NCBI GenBank assembly: GCA_003963365.1
Contig: RXJG01000003.1
Coordinates: forward strand, 3,543-67,542
Reading direction: 5' to 3'
Origin: Sphingobacteriales bacterium
Lineage (GTDB): Bacteria > Bacteroidota > Bacteroidia > Chitinophagales > Chitinophagaceae
DNA: 64,000 nucleotides
Shown here in pieces: positions 40,683-48,614 of the stretch. The notes below the pieces were generated by a model that made no database searches, was not told the origin of the DNA, and was given only the letters and a program-made list of their open reading frames with translations. The number at the start of each line of letters is the position of its first letter. Positions within the stretch are counted from its first letter, which is position 1. The translations under genes and the position numbers were made by a program.

Positions 40683-41402
40683 TTATATTGCCTTTGAATA
40701 ATGTAATGGCCGCTTTTGTATGATAAAAGATAACATTTCAAATAAATCAGTACTGCGGTTATTATACCGGAACTCTGTTTCTTTTACATGTAAAAAAAGA
40801 GTATGCCCGCTCAAACCACGGAATTTGGCCAACCTGGATTTTAATGAACCCCAGAAAAAATCAATTTCATCTAAGGGTGATTTACTTCTTCCGGCATCGG
40901 TCCTGTCGTTAAATACTCTGTATAATCGGTAAAAATTAAAATCAGCAATTGCTGTATACATTCCAAATTTGCTTGTCAGTTCGGCATTCAATTCACCGGT
41001 CAATTTACCTTTTGCCCAATCAATAACTTCTCTGGAGTTATCGTGGTAAAGAATATCCGCACAAATTTTATCCTGTGCTTTATAAATGCCAAACAAAGCT
41101 TTGCGGTTGCATACTTCATCTTCATTTCCTGTGATGACCATTTCATTAATTGGAATAAAGGGCGTGTACCCATTTTTATGATATCGTGGATTTTTTTCCT
41201 CGCAATACCTGGCAATATGTGTCCGGATCAGTTTGAGATAATTATTAACCGTTACCCGGCTAATATCACTGATGCTGGCTATTTGAGTGGCAGTAAGGTC
41301 TTCACAAAAAAGTTTCAGTATTTCTCTGAACTTTCTTTCTGAAAGATGTGCCCCTTTTAAATATTTATTCTTCATTCGTCGGTTTTGGGTGGTCAAATCC
41401 AA
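40683..41402 (-). CDS. IS1595-family (ISXO2-like) transposase
   Basis: This 239-residue protein has an N-terminal HTH (LSERKFREILKLFCEDLTATQIASISDISRVTVNNYL). Its C-terminal part carries the ISXO2-type ending FFWGSLKSRLAKFRGLSGHTLFLHVKETEFRYNNR. The start may be ATG at 41402 or 41375. I could not find clear terminal inverted repeats or a target duplication around it, and there is no second copy in the window. Many Bacteroidota carry such lone copies. It lies 1.2 kb from the recombinase remnant. Confidence 0.8.
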   Translation of the reverse strand: MDLTTQNRRMKNKYLKGAHLSERKFREILKLFCEDLTATQIASISDISRVTVNNYLKLIRTHIARYCEEKNPRYHKNGYTPFIPINEMVITGNEDEVCNRKALFGIYKAQDKICADILYHDNSREVIDWAKGKLTGELNAELTSKFGMYTAIADFNFYRLYRVFNDRTDAGRSKSPLDEIDFFWGSLKSRLAKFRGLSGHTLFLHVKETEFRYNNRSTDLFEMLSFIIQKRPLHYSKAI

Positions 41403-41559
41403 AATGGCTACTGTAAAAAAGACACAGATACCTTAATTAATATAGTTAAAAAATTACAAGCGGTAATGGAATGTGATAGTTGTGTGTTACAAGATTATTT
41501 GATTGAATACGCTTCAACCAAAAGCAGTTTTTGAAAAGTACCTTTTAAGTTTGAAGATA

Positions 41560-43626
41560 TTAATATGACAATAATTTATCCAAAGCAGCAATAACCTTTT
41601 CTGGTGAAGGTAACATCGCTTTTTCCAAATGAATATTCATGGGAACAGCGGGCAGGTTTAATGCTCCTAATACTGCAACCGGTGCATCCAGAAAAGAGAA
41701 ACAGTTTGATGAAATACGACCGGACAAAGCTTCGGCAAACGAATTGTTTTGCTGCTCTTCAGTCAGCACCAAACATTTGCCATGTTTTTTTACAGATGAG
41801 TATATTAATTCTTCATCCAATGGATATAATGTACGTAAATCAAGAATTTCAATTTTTCCCGGAAAATTTTTAGCCGCAGCTTTGGCCCAGTATACTCCCA
41901 TTCCGTAAGTAATTATACAGCAGGTATCGCCTGCATTGGTTAAATCATCATCGGCTTTTAAAATTACGTTCGCTTTCCCGAGTGGGATTATATAATCGGA
42001 AGAGGGCTCGGTCATTTTTGCTTCCTCTGTACCGGGTACCTTGCTCCAGTAAAGTCCTTTATGTTCCAGCATAATCACCGGGTTTGGGTCATAAAATGCT
42101 GCTTTCATTAATCCTTTCATATCCGCTGCATTGGACGGGTACACCACTTTTATTCCTTTTATTGAAAGCAATGTTGACTCAACAGACCCACTATGATAAG
42201 GACCACCACCACCATAAGCGCCAATGGGAACACGAAGAATCACAGACACCGGGAATTTTCCATTACTTAAATAACATGATTTAGCTACTTCTGTTACCAG
42301 TTGGTTTAAACCCGGGTATATATAATCAGCAAATTGTACTTCAACAATTGGTTTTAATCCTAACGCACTTAAGCCAACAGTTGAGCCAACAATATAGGCT
42401 TCCTGAATAGCTGTGTTAAACACCCGGTGATCCCCAAATTTTTCAGCCAGGGTTGCTGCTTCCCTAAAAACGCCGCCTAACCTTCTACCAACATCCTGTC
42501 CGTACAGTAATGCTTCCGGGTATTGTTCCATTATTTCCCGAATGGCAAATAATGCAGCATCAACCATTAATATTTTTTCACCGGTAGCAGGGTTTCGTGT
42601 TCCTTTTTCTTCTGTTATTGTTGTTGGAACAAATACATATTCATCTGCAGTTGACGGATCTGGTTCCGGAGCATTCATCGCCTTTTCAAACTCCTGTGCA
42701 ATAAAATCAGCTGCTTGTTTTTCGATACTTATTAATTCATCTTCTTTAACCCCTTTGTACAAAAGTTTAGCTCGTAGTTTTGGCCCGGGATCATGTTGCT
42801 GATGCTTATCTAAATCCTCACCATCCCGGTAAAATTCTTTTCTTACGCCGCTGGTGTGATGTCCGAGCAACGGAACCTGTGCATGTACCAGGTAAGGTTT
42901 GCGTTCTTTTCTTACAAAATCACATATCTGTTTCATCACTTCGTACGAAGCATCAAAATCACTTCCGTCAACCTGTATACGGTGCATCCCTTTAAAACCT
43001 GCAGCAAATTCAAAAGCATTCATGGCCCTGGCTTCTTCTGCACTTACACTAATACCCCAGTTATTATCCTGTACTAAATAAATGATGGGCAATTGTTTTA
43101 ATACTGCAAACTGAAAGGCTTCACTCACTTCTCCTTCGGTAATACTGGCATCACCAAGCGAACAAATGACCACCGGCAATTCTCCCTTGTTACCTTTTTT
43201 TAAATGACCTGATTTTATTTTCTCCAAATATTGTATTCCTTGTGCCAATCCAGTGGTTGGTATTGCCTGCATACCCGTTGCACTGCTCTGATGGATTATA
43301 GTTGGTTTATCAGCACCCTTATAATTAGGATGCGCATAATATTCTCTTCCCCCTGTAAAAATATCGTTGCCTTTTGCCAGCAACTGCAACATAAGCTGGT
43401 AAGGGGTAAAACCTAAACCAAGTAAAATACTTTCATCCCTGTAGTAAGGGCTTACAAAATCCTGTGGCTGTAATTGAAAAGCTGCCGCTAATTGAATGGC
43501 CTCATGTCCTCTTGAAGTGGAATGTACATACTTGCAAACCGTGCGGTTATTCTCATAAGTCTCGGCCATATACCGGGCATAACACATATATTGGTATGCC
43601 CTTACTAAAATTTCAGTATTCAACAT
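41560..43626 (-). CDS. 2-oxoacid (branched-chain type) dehydrogenase E1, fused alpha and beta subunits
   Basis: This 688-residue thiamine-diphosphate enzyme is fused end to end. Residues about 1-330 are E1-alpha (GDASITEGEVSEAF and QDNNWGIS form the ThDP/Mg site, and FYRDGEDLDKH is nearby). Residues about 350-688 are E1-beta (YGQDVGRRLGGVF, FADYIYPGLNQL, GPYHSGSVES). Fusions of this kind in Bacteroidota are annotated as 2-oxoisovalerate dehydrogenase E1, feeding branched-chain acyl-CoA synthesis. The E2 and E3 partners are not next to it; the odhB at 53.9 kb belongs with sucA. Monocistronic by spacing. Confidence 0.9.
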   Translation of the reverse strand: MLNTEILVRAYQYMCYARYMAETYENNRTVCKYVHSTSRGHEAIQLAAAFQLQPQDFVSPYYRDESILLGLGFTPYQLMLQLLAKGNDIFTGGREYYAHPNYKGADKPTIIHQSSATGMQAIPTTGLAQGIQYLEKIKSGHLKKGNKGELPVVICSLGDASITEGEVSEAFQFAVLKQLPIIYLVQDNNWGISVSAEEARAMNAFEFAAGFKGMHRIQVDGSDFDASYEVMKQICDFVRKERKPYLVHAQVPLLGHHTSGVRKEFYRDGEDLDKHQQHDPGPKLRAKLLYKGVKEDELISIEKQAADFIAQEFEKAMNAPEPDPSTADEYVFVPTTITEEKGTRNPATGEKILMVDAALFAIREIMEQYPEALLYGQDVGRRLGGVFREAATLAEKFGDHRVFNTAIQEAYIVGSTVGLSALGLKPIVEVQFADYIYPGLNQLVTEVAKSCYLSNGKFPVSVILRVPIGAYGGGGPYHSGSVESTLLSIKGIKVVYPSNAADMKGLMKAAFYDPNPVIMLEHKGLYWSKVPGTEEAKMTEPSSDYIIPLGKANVILKADDDLTNAGDTCCIITYGMGVYWAKAAAKNFPGKIEILDLRTLYPLDEELIYSSVKKHGKCLVLTEEQQNNSFAEALSGRISSNCFSFLDAPVAVLGALNLPAVPMNIHLEKAMLPSPEKVIAALDKLLSY

Positions 43627-43697
43627 GCAGCAATCAATCGTTAGGATGACAAAAGTAAGTATAAAGCTCTTACAATTATTTTAATGATATGCTCATT

Positions 43698-43733
43698 AAA
43701 AAAGCCCATGCAGTTTCAATTACACGGGCTTAG
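43698..43733 (-). terminator. Terminator of the FAH-family gene
   Basis: AAGCCCGTG and CATGGGCTT pair on the minus strand and are followed by TTTTTA, about 20 bp after the stop at 43753. Confidence 0.8.
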
Positions 43734-43752
43734 AAATATGATGAAGAAAATA

Positions 43753-44364
43753 CTATTTCACTTCAACCTGGAACATACTTTCCTTTTCAAGGAAACCCTC
43801 CAGTTCATCTCCCACCACACATTCACCAACGCCTGCCGGTGTCCCGGTAAAAATAAGATCGCCAATATTGAGAGAGAAATAATTAGAGATATTAGCTACT
43901 ATCTGGTCAAAAGTAAAAATCATGTCTTTACTATTTCCTTCCTGAACAACTTCTTTATTTTTGGTAAGAGAAAAATTTATTTCCTTTAAGTTTATCTTAG
44001 GTGTAAGGTCAACCCATTTACCAACCACCGCCGAGTTATCCCACCCTTTAGCTTTTTCCCAGGGAAGTCCTTTTTCTTTTAATTCAGCCTGCAGATCTCG
44101 GGCTGTAAAGTCAATACCAACTGTTATACCATTATAGTATTTTGAGGCGTGGCGTTCCTGTATGTATTTACCATTTTTACTAACCCGCAATACCAGCTCA
44201 ACTTCGTAATGAAGTTCATTAGTAAACTCCGGGTAATAGAAAGGGGTATGCGTTTGTAATAACGCACTTTTGGGTTTGATGAAAATTACCGGTTCATCCG
44301 GTATAGCATTTCCCAGTTCCTTGGCATGTTCGGCATAATTACGACCTACACAAAAGATTTTCAT
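43753..44364 (-). CDS. Fumarylacetoacetate hydrolase-family protein
   Basis: This 203-residue protein has the FAH fold. It has FCVGRNYAEHAKELGN at the N-terminus, HYEVELVLRVSKNGK with the metal-binding E-x-E type acidic residues, GIDFTARDLQ with the third acidic ligand, and FTGTPAGVGECVVGDELEGF at the C-terminus. Members hydrolyse or decarboxylate acylpyruvates and oxaloacetate-like diketo acids; the short form here resembles acylpyruvase FAHD1. The substrate is not decided by sequence. Confidence 0.9.
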   Translation of the reverse strand: MKIFCVGRNYAEHAKELGNAIPDEPVIFIKPKSALLQTHTPFYYPEFTNELHYEVELVLRVSKNGKYIQERHASKYYNGITVGIDFTARDLQAELKEKGLPWEKAKGWDNSAVVGKWVDLTPKINLKEINFSLTKNKEVVQEGNSKDMIFTFDQIVANISNYFSLNIGDLIFTGTPAGVGECVVGDELEGFLEKESMFQVEVK

Positions 44365-44470
44365 TGATTCAGATTTGGTTTGTGGTTACGATTGGGTTTA
44401 ACAGGATAGAGGAGTTTTGAGTATTTGTTTTAGAATTAATCCGTCTGCGAATATAGATAAGAGTTTTTAA

Positions 44471-45049
44471 TCATACAACAAATTCCATTTTATTCACCTC
44501 GTTCATAGTTCGCTCAATACCTATAGTGGCAAAATCTTCTATGATGGTTGCAGCTTTTTCAATTTTTAGTTTTATTACAGGTTCCTCTTGTTTATTCCAT
44601 TTTCCCAATACAAAATCAGCCTGCATACCTTTTGGATAATTATTACCAATTCCAAATCGTAGTCTTGGATAATTAACAGTGCCCAGTACAGCTTCTATAT
44701 CTTTTAACCCGTTATGCCCCGCCGAACTACCAGAAGGACGTAACCGAAGTTTATTAACCGGTAAAGCCACATCATCTACAATAGTAAGTGAATTTTGGAG
44801 TTCAATTTTTTCTTTATTCAACCAATATTTAAAAGCCTTTCCACTAAGGTTCATATAGGTGGTGGGGCAAATACAAATAAACAGTTTACCCTTCCATTTT
44901 ATTTCAGCAACAAAAGCGAGCCTGTCCTCCCTGAAATTTCCACCATGTTTATGGACAAAAGCATTCACAACATCAAACCCTATATTATGACGGGTATGAG
45001 CATATTCACTTCCAATATTTCCCAGTCCTGCTATTAAAAATTTGTTCAT
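44471..45049 (-). CDS. pth: Peptidyl-tRNA hydrolase
   Basis: This 192-residue enzyme has IAGLGNIGSEYAHTRHNIGFDVVN, including the catalytic His in TRHNIGF, and PTTYMNLSGKA plus SAGHNGLKDIEAVLG, all Pth signatures. It frees tRNA from peptides dropped by stalled ribosomes. It follows prs and rplY on the same strand, a conserved Bacteroidota order, with a terminator-like hairpin in the 91-bp gap after rplY. Confidence 0.96.
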   Translation of the reverse strand: MNKFLIAGLGNIGSEYAHTRHNIGFDVVNAFVHKHGGNFREDRLAFVAEIKWKGKLFICICPTTYMNLSGKAFKYWLNKEKIELQNSLTIVDDVALPVNKLRLRPSGSSAGHNGLKDIEAVLGTVNYPRLRFGIGNNYPKGMQADFVLGKWNKQEEPVIKLKIEKAATIIEDFATIGIERTMNEVNKMEFVV

Positions 45050-45092
45050 GATGATTTACAAAAATAGGTTAACGGCCATCAATACCTGAAAT

Positions 45093-45121
45093 AAAAAACC
45101 CGGAGCAATAACCCCGGGTTT
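45093..45121 (-). terminator. Terminator or attenuator between rplY and pth
   Basis: AAACCCGG and CCGGGTTT pair, with TTTTTTATTT following on the minus strand. It could limit readthrough into pth, which then needs leakage or its own promoter. Confidence 0.75.
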
Positions 45122-45140
45122 ATAATAAAAATAAACAGTA

Positions 45141-45782
45141 TTATTTTTTTGCAGCTGGTGCAGCAGCTTTTGCAGCAGGAGCAGTGGCGGCAGGTGCAGC
45201 AGCGGCAGCAGGTGCAGCAGCAGATTCTTCCTGTTTCAACTGGCGGGTTAATACTACTGATGCAATAGGAATACGGGGAGAGTTCATCACTTCCAGGTTT
45301 TCATCTTTTACATCTTCTACCCGGATGTTACCATTTAAATCAAGATTGGTAATATCCACTTCAATATTTTCTTTTAAATATTTAGGCAGCGTTTTTACTT
45401 TTAATGATTTCATTTTAGTAATAAGCTTACCTCCACCTTTCACTCCTACTGATGTACCGGTAAATTTAATGGGAATAGTGGCTATAACTTTTTTGTCTGC
45501 TACCAGTTCCAGTAAATCAACATGAATCAAAGCATCTGTTACCTTATCAAATTGCAAATCTTTCAAAATGCATTTATAAGTTTTACCATCCACTTTAATT
45601 TCTGCTAATTGGAAGTCAGGTGTGTAAACCAACGGCTTGAATGCAGCAGCAGGAGCTAAAAAGTTGACTTCCTGTGCACCCCCGTAAATTACACCAGGCA
45701 CTAATTCCTGAGAGCGGTATTGGCGGGTGGCTTTTTTGCCAATCTCGGTCCTCAGTTGTCCTTCGATTGTAATTGTTTTCAT
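45141..45782 (-). CDS. rplY: 50S ribosomal protein L25, CTC form
   Basis: This 213-residue protein has an N-terminal L25 5S-rRNA-binding domain (TITIEGQLRTEIGKKATRQYR, ELVPGVIYGG) and the C-terminal beta domain of CTC-type L25 (KVKTLPKYLKENIEVDITNL). An Ala/Pro/Lys-rich tail of about 30 residues follows, which is common in Bacteroidota. It lies between prs and pth, with repeat D in the gap after prs. Confidence 0.95.
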   Translation of the reverse strand: MKTITIEGQLRTEIGKKATRQYRSQELVPGVIYGGAQEVNFLAPAAAFKPLVYTPDFQLAEIKVDGKTYKCILKDLQFDKVTDALIHVDLLELVADKKVIATIPIKFTGTSVGVKGGGKLITKMKSLKVKTLPKYLKENIEVDITNLDLNGNIRVEDVKDENLEVMNSPRIPIASVVLTRQLKQEESAAAPAAAAAPAATAPAAKAAAPAAKK

Positions 45783-45800
45783 TTTTATTTGTGTTTTAAT

Positions 45801-45870
45801 ATTTCAAAATTTCTGGTTTCAGGATTTGAAGGGTATTCCCAATCTTCAAATTTGCAAATCCTGAAATTTA
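45801..45870. repeat. Word-built intergenic inverted repeat D
   Basis: TTTCAGGATTTG (45817-45828) and CAAATCCTGAAA (45855-45866) form a 12-bp perfect stem. Partial copies of the same words (TTTCAAAATTTCTG, CTTCAAATTTG) lie around it, and an inner GGG/CCC hairpin is at the apex. It fills the 85-bp gap between prs and rplY. Confidence 0.7.
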
Positions 45871-46818
45871 TTTATTCCTCATCTGGCTGTGTATAAACAA
45901 ACCGGTGATACTCCTGTTTTCATAAGCATTACGAATAGCAATGGCAAACAATTCAGCTACACTAATTACTTTTATTTTAGAAGATGATTGCTTTAACGGA
46001 ATGGTATCACAAACCACCAGTTCTTCTAATACGCTGTTTTCAATATTCTCATATGCTTTACCACTCAAAACAGGATGTGTACAAAGAGCCCTTACACTCC
46101 TGGCACCTTTTTCTTTTAAAAGAGCTGCCGACTTAGCTAAAGTACCACCAGTATCACATATATCATCTATCAACACTACATCTCTGTCTGTTACATCTCC
46201 AATCACCACCATACTGGCAATTTCATTTGCCCGCTTCCGGTGTTTATCACATATCACCATTTCCACTTCAAAATAGCTGGCAATTTCACGAATCCTGTTA
46301 GCACTTCCCACGTCGGGGGCCGCAAAGGTAAGGTTTTCAAGCTTCAGATTCTCAATGTAAGGGATAAAAATTGCCGAGCTGTCCAGGTGATCCACAGGTA
46401 TATCAAAATACCCCTGGATTTGTGGTGCATGCAGGTCCATGGTAATAACCCTGTCGGCACCAGCCGCCACTAACATATTGGCAACCAATTTGCTTCCAAT
46501 TGCTACCCTTGGCTTGTCCTTACGGTCTTGCCTGGCATAACCATAATAAGGAATAACTGCTATTACTTTGTAGGCCGATGCTCTTTTGGCAGCATCAATC
46601 ATCAATAACAGTTCCATTATGTTTTCAGCGGGGGCAAAAGTGCTTTGTACCAGGAAAACGTAATCACCCCTCACACTTTCGTGGAATACAGGCTGAATTT
46701 CTCCATCACTAAACCGCTGAACGGTAGCTTTTCCAAGCGGAACACCAAATTTTTGTGCAATTTTTTCGGCTAAATATTGTGAGCCATTACCAGAGAAAAT
46801 TTTAGCTGAGGGCTGCAT
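45868..46818 (-). CDS. prs: Ribose-phosphate pyrophosphokinase
   Basis: This 316-residue enzyme has the class I PRPP synthetase signatures: QPSAKIFSGNGSQYLAEKIA, the ATP-loop FSDGEIQP, MDLHAPQIQGYFDIPVDHL, and the PRPP loop VLIDDICDTGGTLAKSA. It makes PRPP from ribose-5-phosphate and ATP for nucleotide, His and Trp synthesis. It leads the prs-rplY-pth series. Confidence 0.97.
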   Translation of the reverse strand: MQPSAKIFSGNGSQYLAEKIAQKFGVPLGKATVQRFSDGEIQPVFHESVRGDYVFLVQSTFAPAENIMELLLMIDAAKRASAYKVIAVIPYYGYARQDRKDKPRVAIGSKLVANMLVAAGADRVITMDLHAPQIQGYFDIPVDHLDSSAIFIPYIENLKLENLTFAAPDVGSANRIREIASYFEVEMVICDKHRKRANEIASMVVIGDVTDRDVVLIDDICDTGGTLAKSAALLKEKGARSVRALCTHPVLSGKAYENIENSVLEELVVCDTIPLKQSSSKIKVISVAELFAIAIRNAYENRSITGLFIHSQMRNK

Positions 46819-46884
46819 AAGAAGTAAATGTGCGGCGAAGTTAAAAGTTTCAGCCCTTACTATTTACGGGTATTTTAAAAAATG

Positions 46885-46925
46885 GAAAAAAAATTGGTAA
46901 CTCCCTCTGAAGAGCCAACTTTTTT
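46885..46925 (-). terminator. Terminator of the small 80-residue gene
   Basis: GTTGG..CTC and GAG..CCAA pair on the minus strand around a short loop and are followed by a run of eight T. It separates that gene from prs. Confidence 0.7.
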
Positions 46926-46945
46926 ATACTTATTTAAACCTTATT

Positions 46946-47188
46946 CTATTTTACTGAAGTAAGGACAGCGGCTGTTTTAGTCTGGCCTTTCTCCGATAAC
47001 TCCGAAAGTGTCTTTGCTTTCTGCGCATTAGCAATCCCATTCGATTTATAATTACCTGCAGTTGAACTGCTGCAACCTTTATCAAATGCTGCAGAAAAAA
47101 ATATAAATGTAAATGCTAAATTACTGTAGATAATTAAATCGGTGAGTAATGTACGGAGGCTACGGCCCCTAAGGGTTGGGTTTTTCAT
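46946..47188 (-). CDS. Small hypothetical membrane-anchored protein, 80 residues
   Basis: From ATG at 47188 the frame gives MKNPTLRGRSLRTLLTDLII and a hydrophobic stretch (YSNLAFTFIFFSAAF). A Cys follows (KGCSSSTAGNYKSN), then a short Lys/Ala-rich tail. It looks like an exported or lipoprotein-like small protein, but the Cys lies rather late for a clean lipobox. A longer frame runs upstream to 47587, but that part is antisense to radC. The gene has its own terminator and is divergent from radC, 55 bp away. No family was recognised. Confidence 0.55.
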   Translation of the reverse strand: MKNPTLRGRSLRTLLTDLIIYSNLAFTFIFFSAAFDKGCSSSTAGNYKSNGIANAQKAKTLSELSEKGQTKTAAVLTSVK

Positions 47189-47243
47189 TTTTAGTTGGGT
47201 TTTTAGATATTGGTGATTCGAAAATAAATAGTAAAATTGATAT

Positions 47244-47936
47244 ATGCAAGAAAAAAATCTTACCATTAAAAATTGGGCCCCCGATGACCGTCCAAGGGAA
47301 AAAATGTTGGCCCACGGCACAATAAATATGAGTAATTCGGAGTTGCTGGCCATTCTCATTGCCACCGGAAGTAAAAACAAATCTGCTATTGATCTTGCCA
47401 AAGAAGTACTTCGCCTGGGAAAAGATAACCTGGTGGAGTTGAGTAAGCTCAGTATTAAAGAATTGATGAAAGTAAAAGGTATTGGGCAGGCAAAAGCAAT
47501 TACTATTGCCGCAGCTCTTGAATTAGGAAGAAGAAGACAAGCTGCTGCTTCATTAGCAAAACCAATTATAAAAGACAGCAGGGACATCGCTAATTATCTG
47601 CAGGCATTGTTTAGCGATTACCGGCATGAAGTTTTTGCTGTATTGTTTTTAAACAGGGCCAATAAGATCAATCATTTTGAAATTATTAGCGAAGGTGGAA
47701 TAACCGGAACCGTTGCTGATCCAAGGGTTATTCTTAAAAAAGCGCTGGAATCAGAAGCGGTAAATATTATCCTTTCGCATAATCATCCATCCGGAAGTTT
47801 AAAACCCAGTAAGGCTGATGAGGTACTTACCAATAAAATAAAAGAAGCTGCCAGATTATTAGATATTACTGTACTGGATCACATTATAGTGAGCGATGAA
47901 GGTTACTTTAGTTTTGCTGATGAAGGATTGATTTGA
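47244..47936 (+). CDS. radC: RadC/JAB-domain DNA repair protein
   Basis: This 230-residue protein has an N-terminal helix-hairpin-helix region (ELMKVKGIGQAKAITIAAALELG) and a JAB/MPN metal domain with HNHPSGSLKPSKAD, followed by ITVLDHIIVSDEGYFSFADEG. The MPN metal ligands (E, HxH, D) are present. Its biochemical role is unsettled. It is monocistronic and ends at the bidirectional terminator at 47957. Confidence 0.93.
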   Translation: MQEKNLTIKNWAPDDRPREKMLAHGTINMSNSELLAILIATGSKNKSAIDLAKEVLRLGKDNLVELSKLSIKELMKVKGIGQAKAITIAAALELGRRRQAAASLAKPIIKDSRDIANYLQALFSDYRHEVFAVLFLNRANKINHFEIISEGGITGTVADPRVILKKALESEAVNIILSHNHPSGSLKPSKADEVLTNKIKEAARLLDITVLDHIIVSDEGYFSFADEGLI

Positions 47937-47956
47937 ATAAGATTTATAAAAATGAA

Positions 47957-47978
47957 AATGCCCGTAAAAACGGGCATT
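47957..47978. terminator. Bidirectional terminator between radC and ssb
   Basis: AATGCCCG and CGGGCATT form an 8-bp stem around TAAAAA, with A/T-rich flanks. The two genes converge here. Confidence 0.75.
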
Positions 47979-48000
47979 TAAATAATACATTCATGGTCGG

Positions 48001-48420
48001 TTAAAATGGCAAATCATCAACGGGTTCCCCTGCAGATGGTATATAACTGTTGGCCGGAGCAGATGAAGATGCCGGTTCATTAGTTTGCCCACCTTCGCTA
48101 CGATTAGCACTGCCCAGCAACTGAATACTCAATACTCTTAAGGTAAGTGATGCACCGGCTGTGCCGTCCTGTCGTTGAAAAGTGCGTACTTCAGGTGTAC
48201 CTTCGGCATACACTTGTGTTCCTTTTTTAAGATAGGGAGCAACACCTGTGCGGTCACTCCAGTAAGCACAATCAACCCAGGTTGTGCGATCCTTCTGGTT
48301 ACCTTGTGCATCTTTAAATTTTTCAGTATGCGCCACGGTGAAGTTCATTACGCTTTTTCCGTTTACTGTGTTCACTACACAATCCTTTCCAAGATTGCCA
48401 ATGATTTGAAGTTTAATCAT
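48001..48420 (-). CDS. ssb: Single-stranded DNA-binding protein
   Basis: This 139-residue protein has an OB fold (MIKLQIIGNLGKDCVVNTVNGKSVMNFTVA, WVDCAYWSDRTGVAPYLKKGTQVYAEG). A short flexible linker and the acidic tail PVDDLPF, which binds partner proteins, follow. A -7-like TATCTTTA lies at 48443-48450 on the minus strand. Confidence 0.95.
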   Translation of the reverse strand: MIKLQIIGNLGKDCVVNTVNGKSVMNFTVAHTEKFKDAQGNQKDRTTWVDCAYWSDRTGVAPYLKKGTQVYAEGTPEVRTFQRQDGTAGASLTLRVLSIQLLGSANRSEGGQTNEPASSSAPANSYIPSAGEPVDDLPF

Positions 48421-48614
48421 AACATAAAATTTTAGAGAACAATAAAGATAAGCAACCGCTGTGAGTTAAACAGGGAACTATTACGTTTTTTCTTTTGAAC
48501 TGTTTTTACTTCCCGTCACAGTTTTGTAATAATTATCAGTGTTTATCAGCCACATTGTACTTCATTCATAACTCTGCCTGAATTATGCTAATTTTGCGGG
48601 TTCAAAAATTTTTT

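Noticed and set aside
46946-47587. 213-codon minus-strand open frame across the 5' half of radC
   Set aside because: Only the last 80 codons (from 47188) are outside radC and look like a protein; the rest is the antisense of a well-conserved gene.
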